Origin: Mesocentrotus franciscanus
Lineage: Eukaryota > Echinodermata > Echinoidea > Camarodonta > Strongylocentrotidae
DNA length: 64,000 nt
Direction of reading: 5' to 3'
Assembly (NCBI GenBank): GCA_037976565.1
Contig: CP137680.1
Location: forward strand, 20,817,307 to 20,881,306
How positions within the stretch are numbered: position 1 is the first letter of the stretch; each line of letters starts with the position of its first letter. Below, piece after piece: positions 48,197 to 60,794 of the stretch. A program made the position numbers and the translations under genes. The notes beneath the pieces were generated by a model. It had not been told where the DNA came from. It searched no databases and was given only the letters and a program-made list of their open reading frames with translations.

Positions 48197-48734
48197 TTAA
48201 AGGTACTATGTCCCATTTGCAGGCCAAAAAATGAAAGGGTTAAATTCCAACGGCATTTGAAAGATAATAATAATTTAGAACTTTCCTTAAAAAAAGGGGG
48301 GGTTGAAAATGTCTTTAAGTGGGAAAATAACGACTATTAGTTGTCGAATCGACTTAAGTGCTACCAAGACAGTAAGTAATAGTCTGATTTTCAGACCATT
48401 GTACAGAATGGTCGTACGTTTTGTGCTGCGCAAAGATTCAATTAGTTTAATTTTGACAATTACAAGAAGTGGGTTATTGATGTAGACAAATGCTCATGTA
48501 CTCTTTACAGCTCATTATATGTATGTTATTACCAAAGAAGAAAAAAGCCAGTCAGTCACTCAATAGTGTCTGACAGTGAAGTCTAGCAAGTAAACGGGTT
48601 TCCTTGCATAATTTGAATATTAGGACACTGCTAAGGTTTAAATTTCACAGATAGGACATACATGACATATTCATAATTCCTGCAAAGTTCTACGGAATTT
48701 GATGTTGGCTGCAAAAGGGACATAGTATCTTTAA
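48197..48734 (+). mobile_element. Family A MITE, full length
   Basis: A 538-base copy with TTAA at both ends and TIRs AGGTACTATGTCCC / AGATACTATGTCCC. Confidence 0.9.
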
Positions 48735-48942
48735 GTTAACCTTTATTTGAAGAGCTTAATCCATTCCGGTTAATTTCGAGAAAATCATTGTTTTTAATTT
48801 CACACATTTGTCTCTGTTTATTAATCAAATCTATACTACAGGTGGAAGAACTACCACTATAGGTCATACAAATGCAAGTTAGAAAAATCCTGCGTACACC
48901 ATGTATTTTATATAATTTTTCATATTTCATTTCTTTTCGAAT

Positions 48943-49515
48943 TTAGCGCCTTTTGGAGAAATCATGGATATAGCGCCTTTTGACAGAACACTTTTTACAG
49001 TCAATATAGAGTTGTTCACTGACATAAGTATAGAAGGATGTCATTTGTGTGTAAATGCTTCTGAATTGTATATTAACTATACTTACCTGTACTTGAATCA
49101 TAGACACACACACCACACACACATGATCATCAATGTGCAAAAACTTTCATCACATAACCACTGGTACAATAATTTATCCATGATGAAATCGCCAGAAAAT
49201 GAGGTATTTCGAAACGTGAATAGTAAAAACGAATCTAGGAAGTCTGCCTGTGCTATGCTCTTTGTGTTCTGCTTTCTGATTGCTTTCTGATCAAATTTCC
49301 ACAAGCTGGTATGATTGGGCCAATCAAAGGAAAGAAAAGAAAGGTGGATATAGCGCCTTTTGGTTGAAAGTATAAATTTCAAATCAATATTTTCATATTT
49401 TCCTGAAACAATTCTGAGGGAAAATTTAGTGATTTAGATACACATGAGAGAGGTCTATTCAAATCGTTTGAAACATGCAATTTGGTGAAAAGTGGATTTA
49501 GCGCCTTTTGGTTGC
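48943..49515 (+). repeat. Four spaced copies of tagcgccttttgg
   Basis: The word (preceded by ggata or gattt) occurs at 48943, 48970, 49351 and 49499, the last two followed by ttg. The sequences between are not clearly related. Confidence 0.6.
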
Positions 49516-49565
49516 AAGCTCTTCATTTGCATCTGGCTCGAGTTTTGCTTGGGTATTTGGTACTG

Positions 49566-50370
49566 GAGGATTAACATGGACAAAATGTTTACATTATCGC
49601 ATGATCTCTTATTCATTCCAGTTCCAATGTTTTTCTGACTGTTTTGAAGACACTATCATGTTTTTCGATCATAGTTCTATGTAGCTTGATGTCTCATGGT
49701 ATTTTTAGGGAAAAGCAAACTAAGTAACTATTGTTGAATTTTAGCGACAATCGTTCGCCATTGCTACTCTTTAATGCTACTATGACGTGCAGTGACACAT
49801 TGAATCTTCAGGACTCATGACAAATTCGTTTAAAAGTTGATTGCGCTTGGTTGAGCCCACTGTTCGCAGGAATTAGATGAGAGAGATAGCCGTGAATATT
49901 CTCACCATTAACGACGAAGTATTTTTTTTTCTTCACCGCCTTTACAAAGCTATTTGAATGGGGAACAAATCTAATGTTTGGCTTCCTGGGAGGATTTTCA
50001 ATTGTTGTTAAGAAATTTCAGTCGATTCCTCTCGGTTCATTCTATTGTTCGGACTATTAAGCTGAGAGAGATAGAATGTGACATTCTCATGACTAACGGC
50101 CTTGCATTATTATTCTTATTTGTTCATCGTCTCTACAATGCTATTTGAACAATATTTGATGACAATAGACGACAATCTGGTACTATTTTTATGTAGCGTC
50201 ACATTACAATAACATGACAGATGAATGATCATGAGCACCGGGTTTAATAATTTAACGAATACTGAATTTGAACCCGGGCTATGCTTTCTCTTGCCATTGC
50301 CTTCCGTTTCCCTCGTTTACTTTCTTCTTACCACGGAGTATGTAATGTGTATGTGTATGCCTCAATCATA
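49566..50370 (+). repeat. Dispersed repeat Q, copy 1
   Basis: Shares ordered blocks with 50814-51715: tcgatcatagttctatgtag, ttagcgacaatcgttcgcc, gttcatcgtctctacaatgc and tttgaacccgg. Inverted pieces lie at 56760-57000 and 57240-57400. No coding recognised. Confidence 0.75.
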
Positions 50371-50438
50371 GAGAATATAATCACTAATATCGCTGAAATA
50401 ATTCTTCTCCTGCCCCTTCTTCTTCATTTACTTCTTCA

Positions 50439-50440
<2 letters not shown>

Positions 50441-50476
<36 letters not shown>
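50441..50476. repeat. (GTA)n microsatellite
   Basis: Twelve GTA units; the open frames across it are low complexity. Confidence 0.95.
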
Positions 50477-50813
50477 AAAGCAGCAGTATCATAATAATCA
50501 TTATTATTATCATTGTTATATTTATTATTATAGTAAATATCGTAGTTATAATCATTATTATAGTGATTATTTGTTATTTTTATTATTCTTATAGTTATTT
50601 GTATGCTTCTTCTTCTTAACATAATTATCGTACACACAATACGTCATGTGCCAAGAATTTATTGATATGATACATCCAAGATGTCTACCAAAACTGTCAA
50701 TTCGTTGCTGAAATATTAGCAAGCCAAAAGAAGAAACATTAGGATTTCTATTTTAAATTGAAATAAATTATATAGGAGAAATAAGTGGAGAATACAATCA
50801 TGATTTCGGTACT

Positions 50814-51715
50814 AGGGGAATAACATGAACATAATGCACTTGTTTACATGACCACATTATCTCTTATTTATTCTACCTGCAATGTTTTCTGACTGTTTTC
50901 AAAACAATATCATGTTTGTCGATCATAGTTCTATGTAGCTTGATGTCTCATGTTAATTTTTAGTGGAAAAGCAATCTAAGCAACAATTTCTGAATTTTAG
51001 CGACAATTGTTCGCCATTGCTGCTCTTTAATACTACTATAGGGTGCGTTTATCGGGTCTTGCCATCAGATATGTACATATCGAACCCCACTATCGAACCC
51101 AACTATACGAACGTGATTTTCGGAATGTCGCGTTTATCGTCTCTTCACGATTCAAAATAAAGGCCTTGTCTCTGCGCAGCTGCTTTGCGCCGTTTGACCC
51201 GGGAAGCGGATTAGCCTGAGAAGGTCCATAGAGCTATATGGGAAGGTCCGATTTGTATGTGGGGTTCAAAACAGCTTTGCGTTTATCGTGTCTCAGAAAC
51301 GTGATTCTGGCTGTATGTCACATTCAAAACGCACCTTTTTCGGCGTTACAATATGCCCATATCTAAAGACGTTTGAAATAGGGCTTTGCGTTTATCGCCT
51401 TAAAAATTTGCCTGAAAGACGTTTGAAAACGCTGACTCTAGGCAAAAATTAGTGTTCATCGTCTCTACAATGCTATTTGAACAATATTTGGTGACAAAAG
51501 ACGGCATTTCTTTGTATCGTCAAAAGCCGTCAAATAACAAAAACATGGCAAATTAAAAGATCCTCAGTACTGGGTCTAATAATTTAAAGAAAACTTAATT
51601 TGAACCCGGCCATATTCTGTCGCTCTCTCTCTCTCTCGTTTGTCATTGCCTTCATTTTCCCTCGCTTACTTCATTGTTACCACGGAATATGCAATGTGTA
51701 TGCCTCATTATGTCA
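50814..51715 (+). repeat. Dispersed repeat Q, copy 2, with an insertion
   Basis: Follows copy 1 at 49566 but is interrupted between about 51042 and 51450 by sequence absent from copy 1, which begins gggtgcgtttatcg, has the inverse ttcaaaacgcacc at 51330, and repeats gcgtttatcg four times. Confidence 0.7.
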
Positions 51716-51759
51716 ATTAATTAGAGTCAAAGGTGTAACTGGTTGTTGTCCAGGGTCAA

Positions 51760-51955
51760 TGGTCAAATTGTTTCAATCTATCTTCCATACATCCATAATG
51801 ATCAAGGCTAAACAGTAGAAACTTGACATATGGATAGATCATAATGGTAGAAGCATTTTATATAACAATATGAAATCGTGAAAATGCATTCTTCAGTATG
51901 TAAATCATTAGCATACGTATCACCTAATTCGTCAAAGTGACGAATTCAAGTCTAG
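51760..51955 (+). mobile_element. Helitron-like 3' end
   Basis: Ends with hairpin AATTCGTC-aaagt-GACGAATT, then caagtCTAG and T. After the end the sequence resumes repeat words of the 45290 region (ggatagagtatg). The upstream part matches 46980-47165. The 5' end is not identified. Confidence 0.5.
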
Positions 51956-52350
51956 TTCATAGTTGGATAGAGTATGAGTGGGAGATATGATTTCTTATAA
52001 AAAAACAAAAATCTAGAAAATGCATATTTCATTTTGATATTTAGATTTGAGGGTCAAAGGTCAAATATACTGTACATGGTTTCTCTAAAACCATGCATTG
52101 TATAGAATAGAAATTTGGCACACTAATAGACCTGAATAAGAGGATTAATTATTTCAAAAAATAAGGTCAAATCATGCCAATGTTATCTTAACTACTTAGT
52201 ATGTCACTCAACATGTGTGGCATGCACTTGGAACAGCCCACCTATACTTGTTATTAACAAGTATTACATGTCTAGTTTGTTTGTCCTCTTCTTGTTTTTT
52301 GTTGTTGTTGGTTGTTGTTCTTTTCTTGTATTTATTATTAGTAGCCGGTA

Positions 52351-52395
<45 letters not shown>

Positions 52396-54023
52396 TTATA
52401 GTAGTAGTAGAAGTAGTGGTGTTGGTAGTGGTAATAGTGGTGTTGGTAGTGGTAGCAGTCTTACTTATCGTCATAATTATTATGAACCGACGATTTATAT
52501 GATACAACTGCCCTTGTGGTGAACCATAGTCAGTCGGACGGTAGACCCATGCATGTGAAAATCCTGGGGAAAAAATGGTATCAAGTAAGAAGTAACTTGA
52601 AACACAGGAGGGCACAGCTCCGTGACTGGTTTGTTCGTCTAGTCTCTTTTCGAGTCTCGTTATTAAAAACATTTTTTTCTCGACAAAAGGGTCTTTGCAA
52701 GAAAAACAAAAAAATTATTTTCATGTACTGCTGTATTTTGACAATATTATGCCGCGCCTCTGTCGGCGGCCCATGCAACCAAAATAACGTCCAACATTCA
52801 TGACTCATACTTATTGGACAGAAAAGAAAAACAGCCCAGTCTAACGGTAGAGTTATTAGAACTTTTAGAAGGCAGTTTTATGAGGAATTGCATTAATGAA
52901 GTCGATAGAGTACCATGAATGGCGCTGTTGTTGTTTTTGTTGTTGAAATCTTTTGAAAATGCGTGCCAAAAGCAGGAAGAGGTAAAGGAGGGTAACAATG
53001 GGCACTTTTTAGATGCTGAAAGGAATGCACCTGTTCTTGCTTTATACCAATGCAAGCTCTTGTTTATGAAACGGAAATTCAACCTGCTCATCTGGATGGT
53101 TATGAATTATTCCCCAGTTACGCCAACGCGACCGACAACAGAACCGGGGCTGTGTAACCTTGGTAACATCATGGACCTACGACACACTCCATGGTAACAT
53201 CGAGATTTGCAATCAATTGTTGCATGGCCTTTTTTTTTTAAATCTGACCCTGAACCGATCAGAATGGTTGATTTAAATGTACAATTTATTTCAATTTGTG
53301 TGTGTGTGCATGGAGTGTGTTACATTACCCAGAGCGCCAACAGAAAAGACCGTACAAAAATTGCATAACCTCGAATGGCCCAAAACCGGTCGGTTTAAAG
53401 GATATAAAGCGATATAAAGGACTTTAGTCGTTCTAATGATTTATGATGCCTTTCAAAACCAAACGGACTCAACTTGATTTTAACCCGCTAATATTTGCCA
53501 TCTGCCTGATAAATATCCTGACTCTACCATGGAGCTTAGTGTCCCAGTTAGTCTAGTGCTTATTTTATGTGCACACAGAGTACTATCCATCCACTACACA
53601 ACCCATCTTTTAAAGCAGTAATTGGGTAACCATGGCGATGTCTTATGAAAATCGCGGCTCAATTTCGTCGTCAATTTGTATCACGTACATGACTGATATG
53701 CACGTGGCTGCACTAATTGGTGGTTCGGGTAAGCAGACTTTTGAGAAAATGTACTACAGTTGAGGAAAATTGCAGAAATTGGAACCAACCCTATCGGATA
53801 TCGTCATTTTCCTGTGCATATTTTGCTTTCATTTAATAACTTATTATACGTGTACATTTTTCATATTTGCTTACCAATATCAGGTATTGAATAATTACTT
53901 TTATTCTCGGGCATAATCCCAGAAATAACAGAATTATGATAGATACCGAAAAATACGACCCCCCATGAACATACTCCATCCTGAGATTTCCTTTATAATG
54001 TCCTTCTGTCGTTCGTGGGCTCA
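51956..54023. other. Unassigned stretch with (AGT)n
   Basis: No exon seen. (AGT)n and variants occupy 52349-52460. A T run is at 53229-53238. Confidence 0.4.
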
Positions 54024-54182
54024 GGGCCCTGTTGCATAACATTTACCACTGATTGTAACTTTGCCATTAATGGTAACTTCCATGGAAGCCTTGATCTGAT
54101 TGGCTGTGGAGGGATATTGCCATGTTAGTTCATTTTGATGGCAAAGTTACCATCAATTGTAAGTTTATATGCAACAGGGCCC
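54024..54182. mobile_element. Family K palindromic MITE, copy 2
   Basis: Starts gggccctgttgcataacatt and ends gcaacagggccc, with inner arms ttgccattaatggtaact. Related to 38995-39157. Confidence 0.8.
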
Positions 54183-54931
54183 AAAAGTGACAGAAGGGCG
54201 TTGTAAAGAAGGTGGTTCAATAAGTTAGTTTAAATAAGGTCATCAGTATTTGTAATTTGCCGACAAAGCCTTAAAATCCCAGTTTCCTCGACAGAAACAC
54301 TTGAATGGGGAACCCGATGTTTTTAACCCCATCTCAAACTTATCAATGAAAATGCATGGAGACCTTAATTATTTGAGTAGTAGAATGGAGGGCATCTAAA
54401 AGTTAGGGGTGGGTTAAACCCACACAATCCAGATTCAGTTCGACACAATTTTCATCGATATGGGAAAATTCAGACAGCATACGAATGAGGTCATCATGTC
54501 TGCGATGAAAATAAAACATCATGCTATCCTTGAACTAGACTATGTATTTTTATTTTTCTCAAATGCCACGTGTTAATGGTGGTGTTTGCGGAACAGTTTT
54601 CGGAGAATAGTTCTCGGGTCAATTTAATTATCAGGCGGTGTGGCTGATGCATTTTGGCTGCTTCGCAGCTGGAAAAGCCGAGGTGGGATGAACCTGTATG
54701 TTTGCATTCATGATTGATAACAACACATGATTCGGGTCAATGTACGGTTCGATTGCGTGAACATCTGTTCCTAAAAAATCTGCTCTCAATATCGTTTCAT
54801 TGACCGACATTCAGGGGCGAATTCAAGATTGTCCGGAAGGGGCGGAGAGGTGCATTTTTTCGCTTCAAAGGGGCGACAAGAAGTTTTCCCCTTGAAGCGG
54901 ATTGGGAAATTCTCCCACCCCCGAAAAGGAT
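54183..54931. other. Unassigned stretch
   Basis: No exon or bounded repeat seen. Confidence 0.35.
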
Positions 54932-55138
54932 GGCTCTTCAACTGCACTCTTATTCGAAATGTGACAAGAAATATGTGTTATATTTAGACCAAACTTACAT
55001 GTCACGTGTTTGTGTAGTCCCATAATACACATTCCTGTATACTGCAGTGCATGTCAATTTCAGCAAGGCTGAGTCAATTTTTTATTATATTAAGACTCCA
55101 AAACCAATACAATCGTACGACTAGAACTCAGCTTGATA
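54932..55138 (+). mobile_element. Family C-related fragment
   Basis: Keeps ggatggctcttcaactgcac, tgtttgtgtagtcccata and a decayed right end (tagaactcagc), next to a family G element. Confidence 0.5.
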
Positions 55139-55417
55139 ATAGGTTGGTTTTAATATAAGCAGAAAATGAGAGAAACCAATAAGTGAAAATTTGAAAGGAA
55201 ATTATAGATTTTTGAAGAAGTTTTTTTAGTACAGGGAAAATGGGAAGGGGAACTCGAAAGGTACGTCACAGAGTGGCCAATTTGTGTTTGATTGATTGCA
55301 CCCGCAATAATTTATAACTTATATTTAATCAGTTCCTGCTCAAACTATCACTGACATGTTTCTCTCTTTATATTGCTCCTATTAAAACCAACTTAATATC
55401 AGTGTGGACTTCCCTTC
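55139..55417. mobile_element. Family G fold-back element
   Basis: Left arm ggttggttttaatataagca, right arm ttaaaaccaacttaatatca then gtggacttccctt. The left-most end is missing. Confidence 0.7.
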
Positions 55418-56759
55418 AACTGTAACTGTTCCTACACCGTGTATTGGTGTAATGGCTGTGCTAGGAGCCTGGAGGGCGCTACCGGGTTTGAGATGTTGTC
55501 TGTCATATTGTATTACCGCTGTGCTTTTGTCCTTACATTTCACGAATATGACACGTCGTTATAGGCCGTCCCCTATCTCCCCCACTCCCGGGTGTTTACT
55601 AGTTAGCAGGCACAAACCCTTGTCAGTCGTTGTGCGTAGCAGTGTGGTATGTAATATAAGACTACTCTATGCTCTGTATTTAGCCTATCCTTGTTTAACC
55701 AAAGAGATAACACATCTCTTTGGTTTGACCAAGCCAGAGACTGCAGATACAGGCTCTGCTCAAGGCTTTAGCAATTGTGGTTAAGTGACAAATTAGAGTC
55801 TGTGCTTGCTAACTAAGCGTTAACACTTTTTTCCATTGCATGCGATAAACGTACTAGATTTTTTTTTTTTGGGGGGGGGGCTGATATTGTACGCATTAAT
55901 AGAATAGTTATTGTCAAATGTTTTTTTTTCTGTGCTTGGGTCCACTTTCCTTTAGTATAGAATTCCCATCATTGCTTTTGGCATCATTTTGCCTCTCCCA
56001 TACAATTAGAGCCAGAATCGTATCCAATATCCAATTCGAAATATTTGAATGTTTGAAGCAGTACATCTTTGTAGGCTTTCCTACGCTTAATCGTTGTTGT
56101 TTTGTTGTTGTTGTTACATTTGTTGTTTGTTTGTATTTTTTTAATTTTAACCACGCTTACGTAAAATGTGTGCCTTCATGGCGCCTTGCCCTTAAATCAT
56201 CATGGCTTACCAATTGTTACCATAACCATATTTCAGGACGGCCCAGTCCACTGGGCCCTGGGGACATGTAAAGTAAAGAATCCTTTCAGAGAATGTCCCC
56301 GAACCCATAGATGACAAGCCGATCTATTTGGCTTGCCTAAAGAGGGATGATTCATTTGGAATATAAACCGCGCAGCTGAGGACAATGATCAGATTAAATT
56401 TAGAGACATGTATAGGAATGATGGATGACCAAGACGTATCGGAGTACTATTGGAATATCCATCACTACTGCATAGATTATCGGAGATACAGCTGGCATTA
56501 GCTGAGATGAAACACACGCGAGTTATCGAGCTTTGACCCCTCCGACCACATATCAGTTTACTAATGTCTGCTCTCGTCAACATTCCAGCCGGCAGCTGAA
56601 TGGGTCTCTGGAGGTATCCAGAGATGTCTTGAGAAGAAGGAGGGGCATTTGGGATGGAGAGATAAGATGGGAACTTGACACGGATATGTTGGACGGAGAA
56701 TCGGGATGGCTCCTCCGTTCCTTGATGATGTGTAGAGCCAACGAAGAGAGAGCGAGGGG
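55418..56759. other. Unassigned stretch
   Basis: A segment at 55728-55815 (ctcaaggctttagcaattgt, gagtctgtgcttgc) resembles 1255-1330. T and G runs lie at 55860-55879. No exon seen. Confidence 0.35.
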
Positions 56760-57400
56760 AAAGAGAAAGGAAGAGAGAGAGAGAGTCGCCCGGGGTTCAA
56801 ATTCACTTCTCTTAAAAAAAAAAAAAAATTAAACCCAGTGCTGATGATCCTTTATCTGCGATGTTATTGCCATGTGACGCTACATTAAAAAAAAGTACCT
56901 CGGTATCGTTTGTCATCAAAATATTCAAATAGCATGGAAAATAATATTAATAATAATCGTGAGAATCCTCACTTCTCTCCCTCTGCTAAGCCCTCCGAAC
57001 ATTGGATTAAACCAAGTGGAATCAACTGTGAAACGAAGTGATCCCTTATTATGAGTGCTGAAAGGGTGAAGTGTGACGTCATACTGGCCAGGTTGTCAAG
57101 GTTGCTGGTTCCAAACGATTTTGTGCTTAATAATGGTGATCACACCAGCTCCAAACACTGAATTCGCACTGCTCCAGTCCGTTGCTTGAATGATTTCGCG
57201 GTGCACCTCATGTGAAGCCATTGTTGTTTTTCAGTATTCGATTGCCACTCCATGTCGTGGTCGTAACAAAGATCAGCAATTGCGAACGTCTGTTGCTAAA
57301 ATTTAGCACCAATCATCACTTGCTTAGATTGCTTTTCTATACAAATTACCATGAGACACATATCTAGATAACATTAGAAATAGAATGAATAAGACATACA
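56760..57400 (-). repeat. Dispersed repeat Q, inverse pieces
   Basis: 56760-57000 is the inverse of the right part of repeat Q (cggggttcaaattc, atattcaaatagcatgg), and 57240-57400 the inverse of its left part (taccatgagacac). Between them, 57085-57215 carries repeat P sequence (gttgctggttccaaacga, ccgttgcttgaatgatttc). Confidence 0.65.
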
Positions 57401-58680
57401 TTTGATCAAATCTAAACATGTTAATTTGGTTTTATGTTAATCCTCTTGTAATGAGAGAACAGAATTAACACTGTTGAGACTACAGTGTGTAAACAAAACA
57501 TCAATTCATCATCATTATGTAAATAACATGAATGATACATATATCCATGTTGGAAATGTCTCATCTTCATCGTCACTGTGTGGTAAATCATGCACTTCAA
57601 GAGATCAACCATTTACAGACCTGCGGAACAGTAGCTTTGACAAGTATTTACTTTATCATTCTGTAAATGTCTGGAATAAAATAGATAACGTTCTAAGTCA
57701 ATGGCGTAGCTCCAGGGGGGAAAAGAGAGAGAGAGAGAGTATGGCACGGGTTCAAATTCCGTTATCTTTAACATTATTAAACCTGGCATTGATTAATAAT
57801 AATAATAATAAGTCTTGACTGGTCTACCAATACGTTTACAGTGGTTTAGATGTCAGGTCTGTTTTTAATCTTATCGTGTTGGTAGTAAACACTTTGATTA
57901 GCATGTTGTCCCCGTCTGCGATACCAGTTCTTGATGCGCAGTGTATTACGTGAAGGCCTGCACGTCCACGTACAGGCAGTGTATACATTTATTGTTGCCA
58001 TAACATATACAGTTTCTCGTCGTGGTGAAGGAAACAACGTACAGTTATAATATTTGCCCCAAAATGAGAGGAATCGTAGATGCATTGTTGTTACTTATGA
58101 TATCATTAATATTTAATCACACGAATGGCTTTTGAAGTATTGATCTACAAATGCATGTATACATGTATTCTCTCCGGATGTCTCCCTGGCGCATTATATC
58201 TCGTCGTTGCGCCAGTGATGTTAATGTGGGGTAGGGCTGGGGCACATACACCCTCCCATTCCCCACCCCCTCAAGAACATTAATTGTGTATTCTTTGGAG
58301 TGTTTAACTACAACTAATGTAACGACTATTTTTTTTTCAATGCCTACCCCCTCCCACCCCCCTCCCCCAACCCCAAGTCCTGTCAATAGATCGCGCCCCT
58401 ATGTGGCGTAGACGTCACATTTTTCTCTGCATACCTCTCCATGACCTCACCGGGACTCTCTCCATTAGTCTGTTTAGTTTATCTACGACTAATCTATGAC
58501 AGCATGCACCGTATTGTGTAATCTCTCTTTCTCTCTCCACGTCACCCCTTCTCCCCCAGCTATTTCATTTGCATTTCGAATTGTGATTGCTTTAGTCACA
58601 GAATTGTTTCAAATCATATGCATGGTTTTAATACAATAGTAGGCCTATTTGGGCTTCATACATGGCTTCAGAGCTTAGGA
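57401..58680. other. Unassigned stretch
   Basis: Contains a scrap of repeat Q with (GA)n at 57700-57785 and an (AAT)n run at 57797-57810. No exon seen. Confidence 0.35.
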
Positions 58681-58850
58681 AGAACATTGGACTCCATGGA
58701 AGAACAGAGCCATTAGGCTAATGGCTCTGAAATGGACTATCCAACCGTTTTATCATTCTATTACTGTTATAAAGTCTTTGATTCTGTTATATTGTATTAT
58801 TGTTTTTATGATTTTCGGAAATAAAACAAGCAAACCAACAAACCATTGAA
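58681..58850 (+). mobile_element. Possible 3' tail of a non-LTR retrotransposon
   Basis: A strong hairpin (agagccatta-ggc-taatggctct, 58706-58728) is followed by a T-rich stretch, ggaaataaaa (58818) and short caaaccaacaaacc repeats. A hairpin plus a short terminal repeat is typical of CR1/L2-like tails. No reverse transcriptase sequence is present. Confidence 0.3.
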
Positions 58851-58904
58851 ACTGAGAGGGTTTGCAGATGACTTGGTTGTAATGTCCCTATGACCATGCT
58901 CCCG

Positions 58905-59040
58905 ACATAAATGGTCGGAAGTTACCCCTAAGCCAATTCCTCCCCGTTCAACTATCCCAAGGGCAGTTACCTTCTGGACACCAATCCTATCCCAACCAAC
59001 CTCCTGACAACCACCCCTCAAGACGCTCACCCCTAGAGCA
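58905..59040 (+). repeat. Degenerate short tandem motif
   Basis: ttacccctaagccaattcc, ggacaccaatcctatccc, tgacaaccacccctcaag and ctcacccctagagcaattcc follow one another, in the style of 38485-38566. Confidence 0.5.
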
Positions 59041-59631
59041 ATTCCCTCGTCAATACTACCCGAACTGGGGTGTAGTCCATCTAAGATGGGACTGGGGGTA
59101 ATGACCCCAGCGGTAGATGTCCGCGTTCTGTGTCAAAGGGAGATAGTCCAGGCTGTACGGCTGTACGCCTGAGGCATTTGTACCCATAGTCTGAGGAGTG
59201 GGGTGTAGATGTCTTGGAATCCATTGTGTCTGAAGAACATCGTAAACATACGGGATGCCCTGTGATTCAGAAGTCTAATCTCTTGATACTCTGTACATAC
59301 AGTGACATGGTTGTCATGATCCCTTGATCACGGTCACGTATTCTCCACTTCCGAATCGAAAGCGTTTTTCAAAAGGCTCTTCAAAATGCATCTTTTCTGT
59401 TTGAAATACAAGCTTAAATCACTTTTTACCCCGGTAGCGAAAGCTGTGAAGTGATACTGAACAGAAAAAAGTTATCAATTTGACCTTTGTGTAAACTTTA
59501 GAAGCCCTGGAGTGCAGTTTCAGTCCAGCTGACGTGGTTAACATGAAAAACCACACAAAGGAAGATTGATGTCTTCAGGATTTCTTTTTTTTTCTTCAAA
59601 GTCGAGGATTGATAAATCAGGGTTTTTATGC

Positions 59632-60468
59632 CTCCGCAACAAAGTAGCCGGAGGCATTATGTTTTCGGGTTGTCCGTCCGTCCGTCCGTCCGTACGTCCG
59701 TACGTCCCGTTCTCGTGATCGCATTATCTCAAGAACCGATAGATGGATTCCCCCCAAACTTGGGTCATGTATATGTCTTGCAGAGCCAATGAACTGATTA
59801 GATTTTGAGGTCACGAGGTCAAAGGTCAAAGGTCACAGGGCTCATTATGTATGCAAAAATAGCTTGTGATCGCATTATCTCAAGAACCGATTGATGGATT
59901 CCGCCAAACTTGGGTCATGTATGTATCTTGCAGAGCCAATGAACTGATTAGATTTTGGGGTCACGAGGTCAAAGGTCAAAGGTCACAGGGCTCATTATGT
60001 ATGCAAAAATAGCTTGTGATCACGTTATCTCAAGAACCGATTGATGGATTACCGCCAAACTTGATGGATTACCGCCAAACTTGGGCCATGTATGTATCTT
60101 GCAGAGTCAATGAACTGATTAGATTTTGGGGTCACGAGGTTAAAGGTCTAAGGTCACAGGGCTCATTATGTATGCAAAATAGCTTGTGATCATGTTATCT
60201 CAAGAACCGATTGATGGATTACCGCCAAACTTGGGTCATGTATGTATCTTGCAGAGTCAATGAACTGATTAGATTTGGGGGTCACGAGGTCAAAGGTCAC
60301 AGGGCTCATTATGTATCTCAAAATAGCTCGTGATCACGTTATCATTAGAACCAACAGATGGATTACAATCAAACTTGAATTTTAAAAATTGCTTCCATTT
60401 TGGTTTGTAAAATTGCTCTATGGCGGAGGCATCATTTTCGACTGCGCGCAGTTGAAGTTCCATCTAGT
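59632..60468 (+). repeat. Tandem repeat element, units about 150 bases, with AGGTCA clusters
   Basis: Units begin gtgatc at 59715, 59865, 60015, 60185 and 60330 (spacings 150, 150, 170, 145); the 170-base unit holds a 20-base duplication. Each has tctcaagaaccgat, catgtat and aaggtcacagggctcattatg. A (CCGT)n run is at 59673-59710. The block opens with cctccgcaacaaagtagcc and closes with ggcggaggcatcattttcga, so cctccgc and gcggagg form inverted edges of a mobile unit. Confidence 0.85.
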
Positions 60469-60470
60469 TT

Positions 60471-60761
60471 TCCTTTCTTTCTTTCTTTCTCTCTTTATCC
60501 CCAGTGTTATTACACTCAAAATACATAGTTAGGTTTAATGATAATGTTTATTTAAATCATGGTTTACTAGGTAAATCACTTCCTTTCTTTTCTTTATTTT
60601 CATTATTTTCTTCATTAATCACCTCATCTTGGAAATGTGCCCTTCTTAATTCTCGTTTTTCTTCTTGAAAATATTAATTGCACTCTATGAATTCAAGTTA
60701 TGAAGGAAATAAAATGTTTTTTTAAGGATTAAAGCTGTGGCCGTGTCATCGCCTGTGAAAT
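60471..60761. other. Intron end before exon C
   Basis: Pyrimidine-rich with a short (CTTT)n run (60475-60491). No further exon seen. Confidence 0.5.
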
Positions 60762-60794
60762 TCATTATTCCATATCTGTTTTGTCTTTCTGCAG
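60762..60794 (+). other. Polypyrimidine tract and splice acceptor of exon C
   Basis: A pyrimidine-rich run (ctgttttgtctttctgcag) ends in AG directly before the codon GTC. The frame of the catalytic domain is open from this point, so the acceptor fixes the phase-0 start. Confidence 0.85.

Noticed and set aside
50281..50619. Open frames across (GTA)n, also 52208-52672 across (AGT)n
   Set aside because: Translations are runs of Ser, Ile, Val or Thr from microsatellites.
57721..57785. tRNA-derived SINE (gggttcaaattc resembles a B box)
   Set aside because: There is no proper A box at the right distance, and the word belongs to repeat Q, seen in several copies without tRNA-like ends.
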